Source: Clostridia bacterium | GTDB taxonomy: Bacteria; Bacillota; Clostridia; Christensenellales; Aristaeellaceae | DNA: 64,000 bases | NCBI GenBank assembly: GCA_017481825.1 | Contig: JAFUOR010000004.1 | Location: 1 to 64,000 of the forward strand | Reading direction: 5' to 3' | In this document: positions 35,421 to 43,776 of the stretch, piece by piece | Layout of the letters: every line of letters starts with the position of its first letter | Position numbering within the stretch: the stretch's first letter is position 1 | Program-made: the position numbers and the translations under genes | Notes under the pieces: model-generated | What the model was told of the DNA's origin: nothing | Databases searched by the model: none | The model's input: only the letters and a program-made list of their open reading frames with translations

Positions 35421-36731
35421 ATGATGCGCAAAGTATCGGTGGGCCGCCAGTTTGCCCGCTACGTTTCCCAGAATATCCTCGGCACGCTGGGGATCTCCGC
35501 CTACATCCTGGCGGATACGTTCTTCATTGCCCAGTCCGAAGGTGCGGACGGCATTGCGGCGCTGAATCTGGTACTGCCGGTCTATGCGGTGATCTACGCC
35601 ATCGGGGCGATGTTGGGCGTGGGCTCGGCAACGCGCTTTGCCATTGACCGCGCAGCTGGAGCCCGGGACGCACAGGGCGGCTTCACCCATGCGCTGATCT
35701 GGACAGGACTGTTGTCCCTGCCATTTGTGGCGGTGGGTATTTTGGCACCGGATGGGCTGATGCGCCTCCTGGGCGGTGACGAGCGCATCGTGACCGTCGG
35801 CGCGCCTTATGCGCAGACCTTCCTGCTCTTTACGCCCTTCTTCATGTGGAATTACGTTTTCTCCGCCTTTGTGCGCAACGATGGCGATCCCTCCCTTGCC
35901 ATGGCGGCCACGTTGTCCTCAAGCCTGTTCAACATCGTGATGGATTATGTGCTCATGTTCCCGCTGGGGATGGGCATGGTAGGCGCGGCGCTGGCAACGG
36001 CGATTTCCCCCGTGGTGGGCATCCTCATCTGCTCGCTGCACTTCCTCAAAAAGAGCAATACTATTCGCCTGTGCCGGATGAAGCCTTCCCTGAAGATGGC
36101 CTTCCGCGCCTGTCAGGTGGGCGTGGCGTCCTTCGTGGGAGAGATATCTTCGGGGGTCACGACGTTGGTGTTCAATTTCCTCCTGCTGGAGATTGCCGGG
36201 AGCCTCGCGGTGGCGGCCTATGGCGTGGTGGCGAATGTGGCGCTGGTGGCAACGTCGCTGTTTTCCGGCATATCCCAGGGCGCGCAGCCGCTGCTGAGCG
36301 ATTTCTATGGCCGGGGCGAGCGCGCATCTGTGCAGCGCGTGCTGCGGCTGTCCGTTGGGACGGCGCTGGTGATGGCGGTGATCGTGCTGCTGACGGCGGT
36401 GCTGCTGAGCGACCCCATCGTCGCTGCCTTCAACAGCGAGGGTGATGCGGCTATGGCCTCCATGGCGCGCCAGGGCATGCAGCTTTACTTCATCGGCTTC
36501 CTGTTTGCGGGCTTCAACATTGCCGGTACGGGTTATCTGAGCGCTATTGCCTCTGCCCGGTGGGCGATGATCACCTCCCTCATGCGCGGCGTGGCAGCCA
36601 TCGTGGTATGCGCGGTGGTGCTGGCGATTCTCCTTGGCATGACGGGTATCTGGCTGGCCTTCGCGACGGCGGAGGCAATCACCGCGCTGGTCATGCTTCA
36701 TGCAATCCGCAGCGAGCAGCGCCGGGAATAA
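35421..36731 (+). CDS. MATE-family efflux transporter
   Basis: A 436-residue membrane protein with about twelve helices in two halves, each with the MATE pattern (ADTFFIAQSEGADGIAALNL in the first; SLAVAAYGVVANVALVATS and GAQPLLSDFYGRG in the second). It exchanges a cation (Na+ or H+) for drugs or toxic metabolites. The length is slightly below the usual 440-460. The start follows CAAGGAGCATTT. It is divergent from the ABC exporter pair and ends at a bidirectional terminator. Confidence 0.92.
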   Translation: MMRKVSVGRQFARYVSQNILGTLGISAYILADTFFIAQSEGADGIAALNLVLPVYAVIYAIGAMLGVGSATRFAIDRAAGARDAQGGFTHALIWTGLLSLPFVAVGILAPDGLMRLLGGDERIVTVGAPYAQTFLLFTPFFMWNYVFSAFVRNDGDPSLAMAATLSSSLFNIVMDYVLMFPLGMGMVGAALATAISPVVGILICSLHFLKKSNTIRLCRMKPSLKMAFRACQVGVASFVGEISSGVTTLVFNFLLLEIAGSLAVAAYGVVANVALVATSLFSGISQGAQPLLSDFYGRGERASVQRVLRLSVGTALVMAVIVLLTAVLLSDPIVAAFNSEGDAAMASMARQGMQLYFIGFLFAGFNIAGTGYLSAIASARWAMITSLMRGVAAIVVCAVVLAILLGMTGIWLAFATAEAITALVMLHAIRSEQRRE

Positions 36732-36743
36732 GCGCCCATCTCA

Positions 36744-36784
36744 AAAACGGGCTGCCGCAAAGACGTAGCGGCAGCCCGTTTTGT
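36744..36784. terminator. Bidirectional terminator
   Basis: Fifteen-bp perfect stem (36744-36758 with 36768-36782) bounded by AAAA and TTTT, between converging genes. Confidence 0.88.
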
Positions 36785-38392
36785 TTAATCCTTGATGTAA
36801 ACCAAGGTGAGGAACTCACCATCGGCCTTATCCCGGGGAAGGTAGAGATGTCCGCCTGTTCCGGCAAGGATCTCCGTGATATAGGTCAGGTCGAGGAGCG
36901 ACTGGCCAAGAGCAAGGTCGCTCAGGTGATGCAGATGCTTTGGCAGCTTGCGCAGCGCAGCCTCGCGAAGGTCATCAGCCAGGCGGTTCATCTCGCCCTC
37001 CAGCTGTCTGGTCAGGGGAAGGAACACCTTGTCGCGCAGCGTGTCATACTGTGATTGCGTCAGGATGGTGAAGCGCGGCGCGGCCTTGCCATTCTCCATA
37101 CGGATGAAGCCCTTCTCTGCCAACTGCGCCAGGGCATATTGCTGCCCCGCCTCCGGGACGCAGCTCAGGTCAAAATCGTGGGCGATGAGGTTCTCCAGCA
37201 GGGTGTGCATGATCTGCCATTCGGGCGTGTAGGCGTCCAGCATGTCCTCAATCTCGCTGTTGCCGAAATTGTACAACCCAAACCAGTAGAAGCGGGCAAA
37301 ATGCATGCTGCCGTTATAGGCCCAGCCGTTTCGCAGGGAATTCTCCACAGGATCGGTGTTGTCAAAGCCCAAAGGCCAGTATTTTCCGCCATCAGGACGG
37401 ATGGGGCGCTCGGGGATCTGCACCGGGCGGGTCAGGAAGAGGCTGAAGTGCTGGATCAGCCACCAGAGCATCCTGTTCATCGGTTGATCGCTGCCAATGA
37501 AGCCCAGCTGGCGGATATCCTGCTCATGGGATAGCAGATGCCGGATGATCACGTCGCTCAGCGTCGCTTGATGTGCCTGATAGACAAGCAGCTGCTCCTG
37601 CTCCTCCTGGGCACTGGTGATCAGGAAGGTTGTGTAGTAGCGGCCTTTTTCCTCCTTGAGCAGTTCCTGCCACGTGAGCCAGTCCACATCGTGCTCAATG
37701 TAAGGGCAGGCTACGCCCAGCATCCCGGATAGCTCCTGGATGGTGCGGCCCTGCTCATAGCAGGCGCAGAGGATGTTCTGCATCAGCAGGTTTTCATTCA
37801 CGCGGCTGGTGGCGGTGTGGGGGACGGGCTGACCGTTGATGCCCATGTGCAGCTTGCGGGGGCGGTATACAAATTCTGTCTTTGTCATATCGTTTACTCC
37901 TTCCCTGAGCTTCTTTCTTGTCTCGAACAGGTGCCAGCGCAGCGCTCCCTCCGTGACACCCAGACGCCGGGCGATCTCCCTTTGGGGAAGTTGCTCGATG
38001 TAGTAGAGGATCATGGCTTCCCTCTGAAGGCGGTTCAGGTTCACGATGCGTTGGTGCACATAGGCGCAGAGCCGGGCGCGTTCCTGCTCTTCGGCCAGGT
38101 GGTCAGCAAAATCGTGCGGGTCGGCGTAGCCCTCATCCAGGGGGAGGGTGTTGCGCAGCGGGCGTCCCCGCAGCGAGCGGCACCAGACATGATGGGCCAC
38201 CTTCCACAGGAGGTGTTCGGGCCTGGCGATGCTGCGTCCCTCGCGCTCCTCCCGCGCGGCGGCTGAGAAGAATTGCAGCCATACCTCCTGTGCCAGCTCC
38301 TCCGCCGGGTGCTGCTGTCCCGTTTTGCCGTAGGCCCATTTCAGCAGGGCGGGGGAGTACTCCTCGACCCATCGGGCGTATTGGTCCCGCAT
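36785..38392 (-). CDS. ECF sigma-like factor fused to a 367-residue unknown domain
   Basis: A 535-residue protein. Residues 1-75 resemble sigma region 2 (AEELAQEVWLQFFSAA, HLLWKVAHHVWCRSLRG) and 110-165 sigma region 4 (LNRLQREAMILYYIEQLPQR, EIARRLGVTEGALRWHLFETRKKL). The C-terminal 367 residues open with a winged-helix-like stretch (LMQNILCACYEQGRTIQELS...YIEHDVDWLTW) and continue into a region that I cannot assign. The start at 38392 follows GGAGGTG. A good internal ribosome-binding site and ATG (37888) lie exactly between the parts, so the C-terminal protein could also be made separately. ECF factors are usually ~170-200 aa with a separate anti-sigma gene next door; here the next function appears fused in frame. 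No anti-sigma is evident. Confidence 0.75.
   Translation of the reverse strand: MRDQYARWVEEYSPALLKWAYGKTGQQHPAEELAQEVWLQFFSAAAREEREGRSIARPEHLLWKVAHHVWCRSLRGRPLRNTLPLDEGYADPHDFADHLAEEQERARLCAYVHQRIVNLNRLQREAMILYYIEQLPQREIARRLGVTEGALRWHLFETRKKLREGVNDMTKTEFVYRPRKLHMGINGQPVPHTATSRVNENLLMQNILCACYEQGRTIQELSGMLGVACPYIEHDVDWLTWQELLKEEKGRYYTTFLITSAQEEQEQLLVYQAHQATLSDVIIRHLLSHEQDIRQLGFIGSDQPMNRMLWWLIQHFSLFLTRPVQIPERPIRPDGGKYWPLGFDNTDPVENSLRNGWAYNGSMHFARFYWFGLYNFGNSEIEDMLDAYTPEWQIMHTLLENLIAHDFDLSCVPEAGQQYALAQLAEKGFIRMENGKAAPRFTILTQSQYDTLRDKVFLPLTRQLEGEMNRLADDLREAALRKLPKHLHHLSDLALGQSLLDLTYITEILAGTGGHLYLPRDKADGEFLTLVYIKD
37886..37904 (-). promoter_or_regulatory. Internal in-frame ribosome-binding site and ATG in the sigma fusion
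   Basis: On the minus strand GGAAGGAG is followed 8 bases later by ATG at 37888, which is residue 169 of the long frame and the first residue after sigma region 4. The reading frame continues unbroken through the site. Confidence 0.6.
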
Positions 38393-38515
38393 GTGCTTCA
38401 CCTCCTCTGCCTGTATAGTGCCGCGAACGGTGGGCTTGTTAGGCGCAAAGCCGTCTTTTTTCTCAAATGTCGCTTTTTGTGTTCCAAAGCAGTGACTGGT
38501 CTGTTTATGTTGTCC

Positions 38516-38544
38516 TTGCGCGGAATATATCGGCATGATACAAT
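38516..38544 (+). promoter_or_regulatory. Possible promoter of flotillin
   Basis: TTGCGC, 17 bases, TACAAT, 65 bases before the ATG. The -35 is weak. Confidence 0.5.
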
Positions 38545-38608
38545 ATATACGAGCAGCAGGATGGGTCTTCCTCCTGCTGGAGCGAAGGATAAGGAAAGGA
38601 GATCATCT

Positions 38609-40123
38609 ATGGGAGACTACATCGTTCCAATCATTGCAGGTGTGCTGGTACTGCTGGCGATCATTATCTTCATGTGCAACTACATCAAGGTTCCGCCGAA
38701 TGTGGCGCTGATCGTCTCTGGCCGCAAGCACAAGTACAAGGTCAAGGACGCGGACGGTAACGAGGTCATCAAGAATTTCGGCTACCGCATCGTGCGCGGC
38801 GGCGCGACCTTCGTCATCCCCTTCTTCGAGCGTGTTGACCGGCTGAATCTGGGTATCATGCAGGTGGACATCAAGACCGGTCAGCCCGTGCCCAGCCAGG
38901 AGTACATCGGCGTGATGGTGGACGGCGTGGCTAACATCAAGATCGGCTCGGATGATGTGTCCGTCGCTACGGCGGCAGAGCAGTTCCTGGGCTGGAAGCA
39001 GCATGAGATTGCTGCGGTGGCCATGCAGGTGCTGGAAGGCAACATGCGCGAGATCATCGGTCGTATGACCATCGCTGACCTGGTGCAGAACCGTGACAAG
39101 TTCGCCAACGAGACGCAGAACGCTGCCACGGCGGACATGCGCAACATGGGTCTGGAGATCGTCAACATTACCATTCAGAACTTCTCCGATAACGACGGCG
39201 TGCTGGATACCCTGGCTGTGAAGAACATTGCCGAGAAAAAGCGCGACGCGGATATCGCCCGCGCTGAGGCCGAGCGTGACACGGTGATCCGCCAGTCTCT
39301 GGCTGATCAGGAGGGCAACAAGGCCCGCACCGAGGCCCATGCGCACATCGCCGAGCAGGACAAGGAGCTGGAGCTCCGCCGTGCTCAGTTCCGCGCTGAG
39401 CAGGACCGCGCCAAGGCCGAGGCCGACCTGGCCTATCAGGTGCAGCAGGAGAACAGCCGTAAGCAGCTGGAAACCGAGCGCGCCGCGGCTGAGCTGATCC
39501 GTCTGCAGAAGGAAACCGAGCTGCAGGCCCAGCAGGTGCAGATCCAGCGTGAGAAGCTGTCCATCGAGGTTCGTGAACGCGCCGAGGCTGAACGCGACGC
39601 CAAGATTGCCGAGGCTGAGGCCGAGCGAGCTGTGATCCAGGCCCGCGCGGAAGCTGAGCTCTACCGCACGGAAAAGGAAGCCGAGGCCAAGCTCATCCTT
39701 GCCCAGAAGGAAGCCGAGGCGCAGTATCTGTTGGCTGAAAAGGAAGCGGAAGCCATCCGCATGAAGGGCCAGGCTGAGGCTGAGGCGATGCTCAAGAAGG
39801 CAGAAGCCATGAAGCAGTACGGCCAGGCGGCCATGATGCAGATGGTGATCGATAAGCTGCCCGACATGGCCAAGGCCGTGTCTGAGCCGCTGTCGAAGAC
39901 CGACAAGATCATCCTCTTTGGCGAGGGCGGTGCGACCTCCATGGCGCGTGATACCGCTGGCACCATGCTGCAGACCTTCGAGGCGGTGAAGGACGCGGTG
40001 GGCCTGGACATCCCCAGGATGCTCAAGGACGTGACCACCGGCGGTCTGATCGGCCGGAGCGCGGCTGACGGCAACGCAGTCAATGACGAGCAGGAAGAGG
40101 AAAAGAAGGAAGAAAACGACTAA
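38609..40123 (+). CDS. floT: Flotillin-like SPFH membrane-scaffold protein
   Basis: A 504-residue protein of the flotillin group. One N-terminal helix (residues 4-24, IVPIIAGVLVLLAIIIFMC) is followed by the SPFH/band-7 domain (CNYIKVPPNVALIVSGRK, then FVIPFFERVDRLNLG) and a long Glu/Ala/Lys-rich coiled coil (about 215-400, with EAEA-type repeats). The C-terminus is an oligomerisation region (AAMMQMVIDKLPDMAKAV). Flotillins organise membrane microdomains and support secretion and signalling. The start follows AAGGAAAGGAG. An NfeD-like partner often found beside it in Bacillus is absent here. Confidence 0.92.
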   Translation: MGDYIVPIIAGVLVLLAIIIFMCNYIKVPPNVALIVSGRKHKYKVKDADGNEVIKNFGYRIVRGGATFVIPFFERVDRLNLGIMQVDIKTGQPVPSQEYIGVMVDGVANIKIGSDDVSVATAAEQFLGWKQHEIAAVAMQVLEGNMREIIGRMTIADLVQNRDKFANETQNAATADMRNMGLEIVNITIQNFSDNDGVLDTLAVKNIAEKKRDADIARAEAERDTVIRQSLADQEGNKARTEAHAHIAEQDKELELRRAQFRAEQDRAKAEADLAYQVQQENSRKQLETERAAAELIRLQKETELQAQQVQIQREKLSIEVRERAEAERDAKIAEAEAERAVIQARAEAELYRTEKEAEAKLILAQKEAEAQYLLAEKEAEAIRMKGQAEAEAMLKKAEAMKQYGQAAMMQMVIDKLPDMAKAVSEPLSKTDKIILFGEGGATSMARDTAGTMLQTFEAVKDAVGLDIPRMLKDVTTGGLIGRSAADGNAVNDEQEEEKKEEND

Positions 40124-40130
40124 AAGCAGC

Positions 40131-40169
40131 GGGGCTGGCGCACAGAAAATGTGCGTCAGCCCTGTTTTT
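40131..40169 (+). terminator. Terminator of flotillin
   Basis: Stem GGGCTGGCGCACA with TGTGCGTCAGCCC (one wobble pair), loop GAAAA, then TGTTTTTG. Confidence 0.85.
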
Positions 40170-40182
40170 GTTATCAGCTATG

Positions 40183-40214
40183 GAAAATGGCGGCAGCCAT
40201 GCAGACTGCCGCCA
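40183..40214 (-). terminator. Terminator of the Thr/Glu-rich membrane protein gene
   Basis: Nine-bp stem TGGCGGCAG/CTGCCGCCA (40188-40196 with 40206-40214) followed on the minus strand by TTTTCC. Confidence 0.65.
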
Positions 40215-40228
40215 ATGGATGTATGGGA

Positions 40229-41083
40229 TTACTCCGCGATGGTCAGGTTGGCCAGGATGGCTTCGGCCTCCGCCAGCAACTGCTCCTCGGTGGGAACCTC
40301 AGCGGTGGGCACAACATGGGAGTTCAGCAGCACCAGAACGCTGGAGTCAGCGGGTGCATCGATGTACATGCTCAGGCTGCTGTAAGCGATGGTCTCCGTC
40401 TCGGCAACCTCAGCGGTCTCCTCGGCAGCATCGCCGGTTTCAGAGGTCTCGGTGTCCTCGGTGGTATCCGCAGCGTCCGCAGTTTCAGTGGTCTCGGTGG
40501 TTTCCGCCGTTTCGGTCTGGTCGTAGACGACATAGGCATAATGCACGTCATAATCGCCGATGGTCGTCTGCTTGGCCTCGGTCTGCGTATCGTACATGGT
40601 GGCGTACATCACCAGATTGGCGGCCATGGAGGCAGCGTCGTTATTGGCGATGCCGGTGACGTAGAGGCTCTCCACCGTGGCGGTCTCATCGTTCGTCACA
40701 TAGTACTGATCCTGCTCCAGATCATCGGTGGTGTAAGAGAAGTTTTCCGGCGTATAGCCCTCGGGTGCGTCGAAGTCCGCCAGGTGGAAGTACTTCGGGG
40801 AGCTGGAGGAGCCGGTGTTCTTGATGATCCAGTTCTCTTCGGTGTTACGCAGGGTGCCGAACCAGTTCGGGATGGAGCCGCCGGGGCCGCGGAACCACTT
40901 AAGGCCCAGCCAGATGATGAGGATCGCCACGATCACGCACACTGCGCCGATGGCGATCTGCTTGCCGTGGGCCTTCCAGAACTCGCGTTCCTTCGCGGCC
41001 TGCTCGGCGGCCTTGGCCTTCTCCTGGTTGCGGCGGCGAGCCGCAGCGGTACCGTAGTTGACATGCTTCTTCTTGTTGGCCAT
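40229..41083 (-). CDS. Single-pass membrane protein with Thr/Glu-rich linker
   Basis: A 284-residue protein. A basic cytoplasmic head (MANKKKHVNYGTAAARRRNQ, residues 1-35) leads to one membrane helix (about 42-64, IAIGAVCVIVAILIIWLGLKW). The outer part has an unrecognised domain (about 65-195) interrupted by a low-complexity tract of Thr-Glu-Thr-Ala units (about 195-240), then a short end rich in hydrophobic and acidic residues. The tract looks like a flexible spacer in the extracellular region. The start at 41083 follows AGGAGGAATTCCCATT. It is divergent from an XRE regulator; an 0A-box-like TGTCGAA is in the shared upstream region. Confidence 0.7.
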   Translation of the reverse strand: MANKKKHVNYGTAAARRRNQEKAKAAEQAAKEREFWKAHGKQIAIGAVCVIVAILIIWLGLKWFRGPGGSIPNWFGTLRNTEENWIIKNTGSSSSPKYFHLADFDAPEGYTPENFSYTTDDLEQDQYYVTNDETATVESLYVTGIANNDAASMAANLVMYATMYDTQTEAKQTTIGDYDVHYAYVVYDQTETAETTETTETADAADTTEDTETSETGDAAEETAEVAETETIAYSSLSMYIDAPADSSVLVLLNSHVVPTAEVPTEEQLLAEAEAILANLTIAE

Positions 41084-41155
41084 AATGGGAATTCCTCCTG
41101 TTGTGTAGCGAATTGTTTGTATATTCATTCGCCAAAGGAGAGCAAATTTCCTGCT

Positions 41156-41162
41156 TGTCGAA
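41156..41162 (+). promoter_or_regulatory. 0A-box-like TGTCGAA
   Basis: A consensus TGTCGAA in the divergent region between the membrane protein (minus) and the XRE regulator (plus). A single 7-base match is weak evidence alone. Confidence 0.3.
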
Positions 41163-41232
41163 TGTAAATGTCGTGTGAACGTATGATGAAATCCACACAA
41201 CCGCCGGTTGCAGGGATGAAAAGGATGCGTCA

Positions 41233-41262
41233 TTGCATCCCCGCGGCGGAATGTGCTAAGAT
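41233..41262 (+). promoter_or_regulatory. Possible promoter of the XRE regulator
   Basis: TTGCAT, 18 bases, TAAGAT, 27 bases before the ATG. Confidence 0.55.
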
Positions 41263-41288
41263 GGAGCCATCAAATCCAGGAGGGAAAG

Positions 41289-41927
41289 ATGATGAACAGA
41301 GCCATATCGGAGAAGGTCAGTGCCCTGCGCAGGGAGCGCGGCCTGACCCAGGAGAGGCTTGGCGCGATGCTGGGGGTGTCCAGCCAGGCGGTGAGCAAAT
41401 GGGAGAAAGGCGACTGTCTGCCGGATCTGCTGCTGATCCCGCAGCTGTGCGAGGCGCTGGGCATTTCAGCGGACGAGCTGCTGGGCGTGTCTGCCAAGGG
41501 ATGCGGGGGCAAAGGCTCTGCACGGGTGTCAGCCCGGAGCATCCGCATCGGCAACGCGCGTGGGTTGACCATCCTGCTGGCGGGAGAACTCATGGTGGAA
41601 GCTGTCCGCCAGACGGAGACAGGCAGTCTGCAAAAGCTGCTGACCCTGCTGGCGGACGAGGATGCTCTGCGCGTTTTTCGGCTTTTGTCTTTTACGTCCC
41701 TGAAAAGCGAGGTGGAGATTGCTGAAAAAGCGGGACTGCCCGTAGAAACGGTGCAAGCGGTGCTCTTCCGCCTGCTGCGGGCGAGCCTGTGCCAGTGTTC
41801 GGCACAGGAGGGGTACTTCCTTGGTCAGGATGCCTATATCGCCTATGCGGCTCTGACGGCGGCCTACCTCGCCAGCGAGGAGGGACGGAAGGATATCCAC
41901 AGCGTTTCGCTGAGTTACAGCGACTGA
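41289..41927 (+). CDS. XRE-type HTH regulator with a second winged-helix-like domain
   Basis: A 212-residue DNA-binding protein. Residues 3-65 form a Cro/C1-type HTH (VSALRRERGLTQERLGAMLG, then VSSQAVSKWEKGDCLPDLLL). After a Gly/Ser/Arg linker, residues ~100-195 look like a second helical winged-helix unit of the ArsR kind (LADEDALRVFRLLSF, VEIAEKAGLPVETVQAVLFR). The start is one of two adjacent ATGs (41289/41292) behind GGAGGGAAAG. The second domain may sense a signal or make the protein bind two sites. Divergent neighbour: the Thr/Glu-rich membrane protein, a possible target. Confidence 0.8.
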   Translation: MMNRAISEKVSALRRERGLTQERLGAMLGVSSQAVSKWEKGDCLPDLLLIPQLCEALGISADELLGVSAKGCGGKGSARVSARSIRIGNARGLTILLAGELMVEAVRQTETGSLQKLLTLLADEDALRVFRLLSFTSLKSEVEIAEKAGLPVETVQAVLFRLLRASLCQCSAQEGYFLGQDAYIAYAALTAAYLASEEGRKDIHSVSLSYSD

Positions 41928-41928
41928 A

Positions 41929-41963
41929 GAAGTGGTGCTGTCCGCATTGGACAGCACCACTTC
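41929..41963. terminator. Hairpin between converging genes
   Basis: Fifteen-bp perfect stem (41929-41943 with 41949-41963) between the XRE gene and an ABC gene; no long T tract on either side. Confidence 0.6.
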
Positions 41964-41972
41964 ATGCTTGCT

Positions 41973-43775
41973 TTAGGAAAACATGCCCTGCTCCCGGGCC
42001 TGAGCGGTATACAGCTCCCAGTATGCGCCCTTCTTTGCCATCAGCTCATCATGGCTGCCGGCTTCCATGATGCCTTTGTTGCCGATGTAGAGGATGCGGT
42101 CACAGTTCTTGATGGTGGACAGGCGGTGGGCGATGATGAAGGACGTGCGGCCCTTGAGCAGCGCCTGAATGCCATCCTGGAGGAGCTTCTCCGTCTTGGT
42201 GTCGATGGAGGAGGTGGCCTCGTCCAGAATCAGGATGCGGGGATCGCTCAGCAGTGTACGAGCGAAGGCGATCAGCTGGCGCTGGCCCTGGCTCAGGCTG
42301 GAGCCGCGCTCGTTGACGCTGGTTGCGTACTGCTGGGGCATTTCGCGGATGAAATCGTCCGCGCGCACGATCTGGGCGGCCTTGCGGACTTCCTCGTCCG
42401 TGGCGTCCAGGCGGCCATAGCGGATGTTGTCCATCAGTGTGCCGGTGAAGATGAAGCTGTCCTGCAGCATGATACCCAGCTGAGAACGCAGGGAATGCAG
42501 CGTCACGTCGGTCACATCGTGCTGGGCGCCATCCTCAGTGCTCAGGAGGATTCTGCCGCCGCGCAGGTTGTAGAAGCGGCACAGCAGGTTCACGATGGTG
42601 GATTTGCCTGCACCCGTGGGGCCCACCAGCGCGACGCTCTCGCCAGCACGGACATGAAGGTTCAGATCCTCCAGCACAGTCTGCCCTTCCTCGTAGCCGA
42701 AGTTCACGTGGTCGAAGGCGACCTCGCCGGTGATGGCGGGCAGGGTCAGCGCGTCCGCCCTATCATCCACCACAACGGGCTCGTCCATGGTCTCGAAGAT
42801 GCGCTCCAGGTAGGCCATGTTGTTGACGAAGGAGTTGTAGATGTTCGCCAGCGCTGTGATGGGCTGCCAGAAGCGGCTGACGTACTGGCCCATGGCGAGG
42901 ATCACGCCGAAGGACACGATCTCGCCGCCCAGCCAGTACACGCCTGCGAGGTACAGGAGGGTAAAGACGATCTGGGTGATGATCTCCGAGGACAGCCAGA
43001 CGCTGTTGGAGATGTAGATGGCCTTGATCCACGCCGCCCGGCAGGCCGTGGCCAGGCGCTGCATGATGGAGCAGTTGACCTCCTGGCGGGCAAAGAGCTG
43101 GGAAACGCGCACGCCGTCGATGGACTCCGCCAGATAGGCGTTGTAATTGGAGTTCTTGTTGCTCTGGTTCTGCCAGGCCCTGCGCTGGCGGGGCTTGAGG
43201 ATCATGATGATGGTCACGAACACCGGCAGGCCCGCCACCACGATGGTGGCCAGGGTAGGCTCGGTGGAGTACATGAACACCACGATGAAGATGATGTTGA
43301 TGATCTCCAGAATGGAGTTGATGATGCCATTGGAGAGGATATCCGATACGGAATTGACGTAATTGATCACGCGCACGAGGATCTTTCCGGCAGGGCGGCT
43401 GTCATAATAGGAGAACGGGAGCCGCTGCAGGTGGGCGAAGAGATCCTTGCGGATATCGTAGATGATTTCCTGCGAAACATGCGCCATGGTGCGGGAGCGG
43501 ATGACGGTGAAGATGATGGATACCACCACGATGCCGATGTAGGCTGCCGCCATGGTCAGGAGCATGTTCACATCCTTGTTGGGAACGGCCACGTCCAGCA
43601 CCCACTGGGTGATCTTGGGGGAGAACAGGCCTGCCACGGATGCACAGGCGGAGAGCAGCAGAGCGAAGAGCATCTTCCACTTGTGACGGCCGATGTAATG
43701 CAGGACACGCGCAAGGTGCTTTGAGTCAAACGGTGATTCGAGGGATTCATCCACGTCAAACTTGTTGCGTGCCAT
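41973..43775 (-). CDS. ABC exporter subunit with degenerate signature (pair 3, second)
   Basis: A 600-residue half-transporter. Walker A GPTGAGKST, Walker B RILILDEATSSID (Glu present), and signature LSQGQRQL rather than LSGGQ. The helix region starts at about residue 30. It begins one base after the stop of its partner; the nearest Shine-Dalgarno-like sequence (AAAGGACGG) is somewhat far from the ATG, so translation may be coupled. Substrate unknown. Confidence 0.93.
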   Translation of the reverse strand: MARNKFDVDESLESPFDSKHLARVLHYIGRHKWKMLFALLLSACASVAGLFSPKITQWVLDVAVPNKDVNMLLTMAAAYIGIVVVSIIFTVIRSRTMAHVSQEIIYDIRKDLFAHLQRLPFSYYDSRPAGKILVRVINYVNSVSDILSNGIINSILEIINIIFIVVFMYSTEPTLATIVVAGLPVFVTIIMILKPRQRRAWQNQSNKNSNYNAYLAESIDGVRVSQLFARQEVNCSIMQRLATACRAAWIKAIYISNSVWLSSEIITQIVFTLLYLAGVYWLGGEIVSFGVILAMGQYVSRFWQPITALANIYNSFVNNMAYLERIFETMDEPVVVDDRADALTLPAITGEVAFDHVNFGYEEGQTVLEDLNLHVRAGESVALVGPTGAGKSTIVNLLCRFYNLRGGRILLSTEDGAQHDVTDVTLHSLRSQLGIMLQDSFIFTGTLMDNIRYGRLDATDEEVRKAAQIVRADDFIREMPQQYATSVNERGSSLSQGQRQLIAFARTLLSDPRILILDEATSSIDTKTEKLLQDGIQALLKGRTSFIIAHRLSTIKNCDRILYIGNKGIMEAGSHDELMAKKGAYWELYTAQAREQGMFS

Positions 43776-43776
43776 C

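Noticed and set aside
40168..40659. Trp/Arg/Ser-rich plus-strand frame opposite the Thr/Glu-rich protein
   Set aside because: Low-complexity shadow of the Thr/Glu repeats; the minus-strand gene has a strong ribosome-binding site and a membrane helix.
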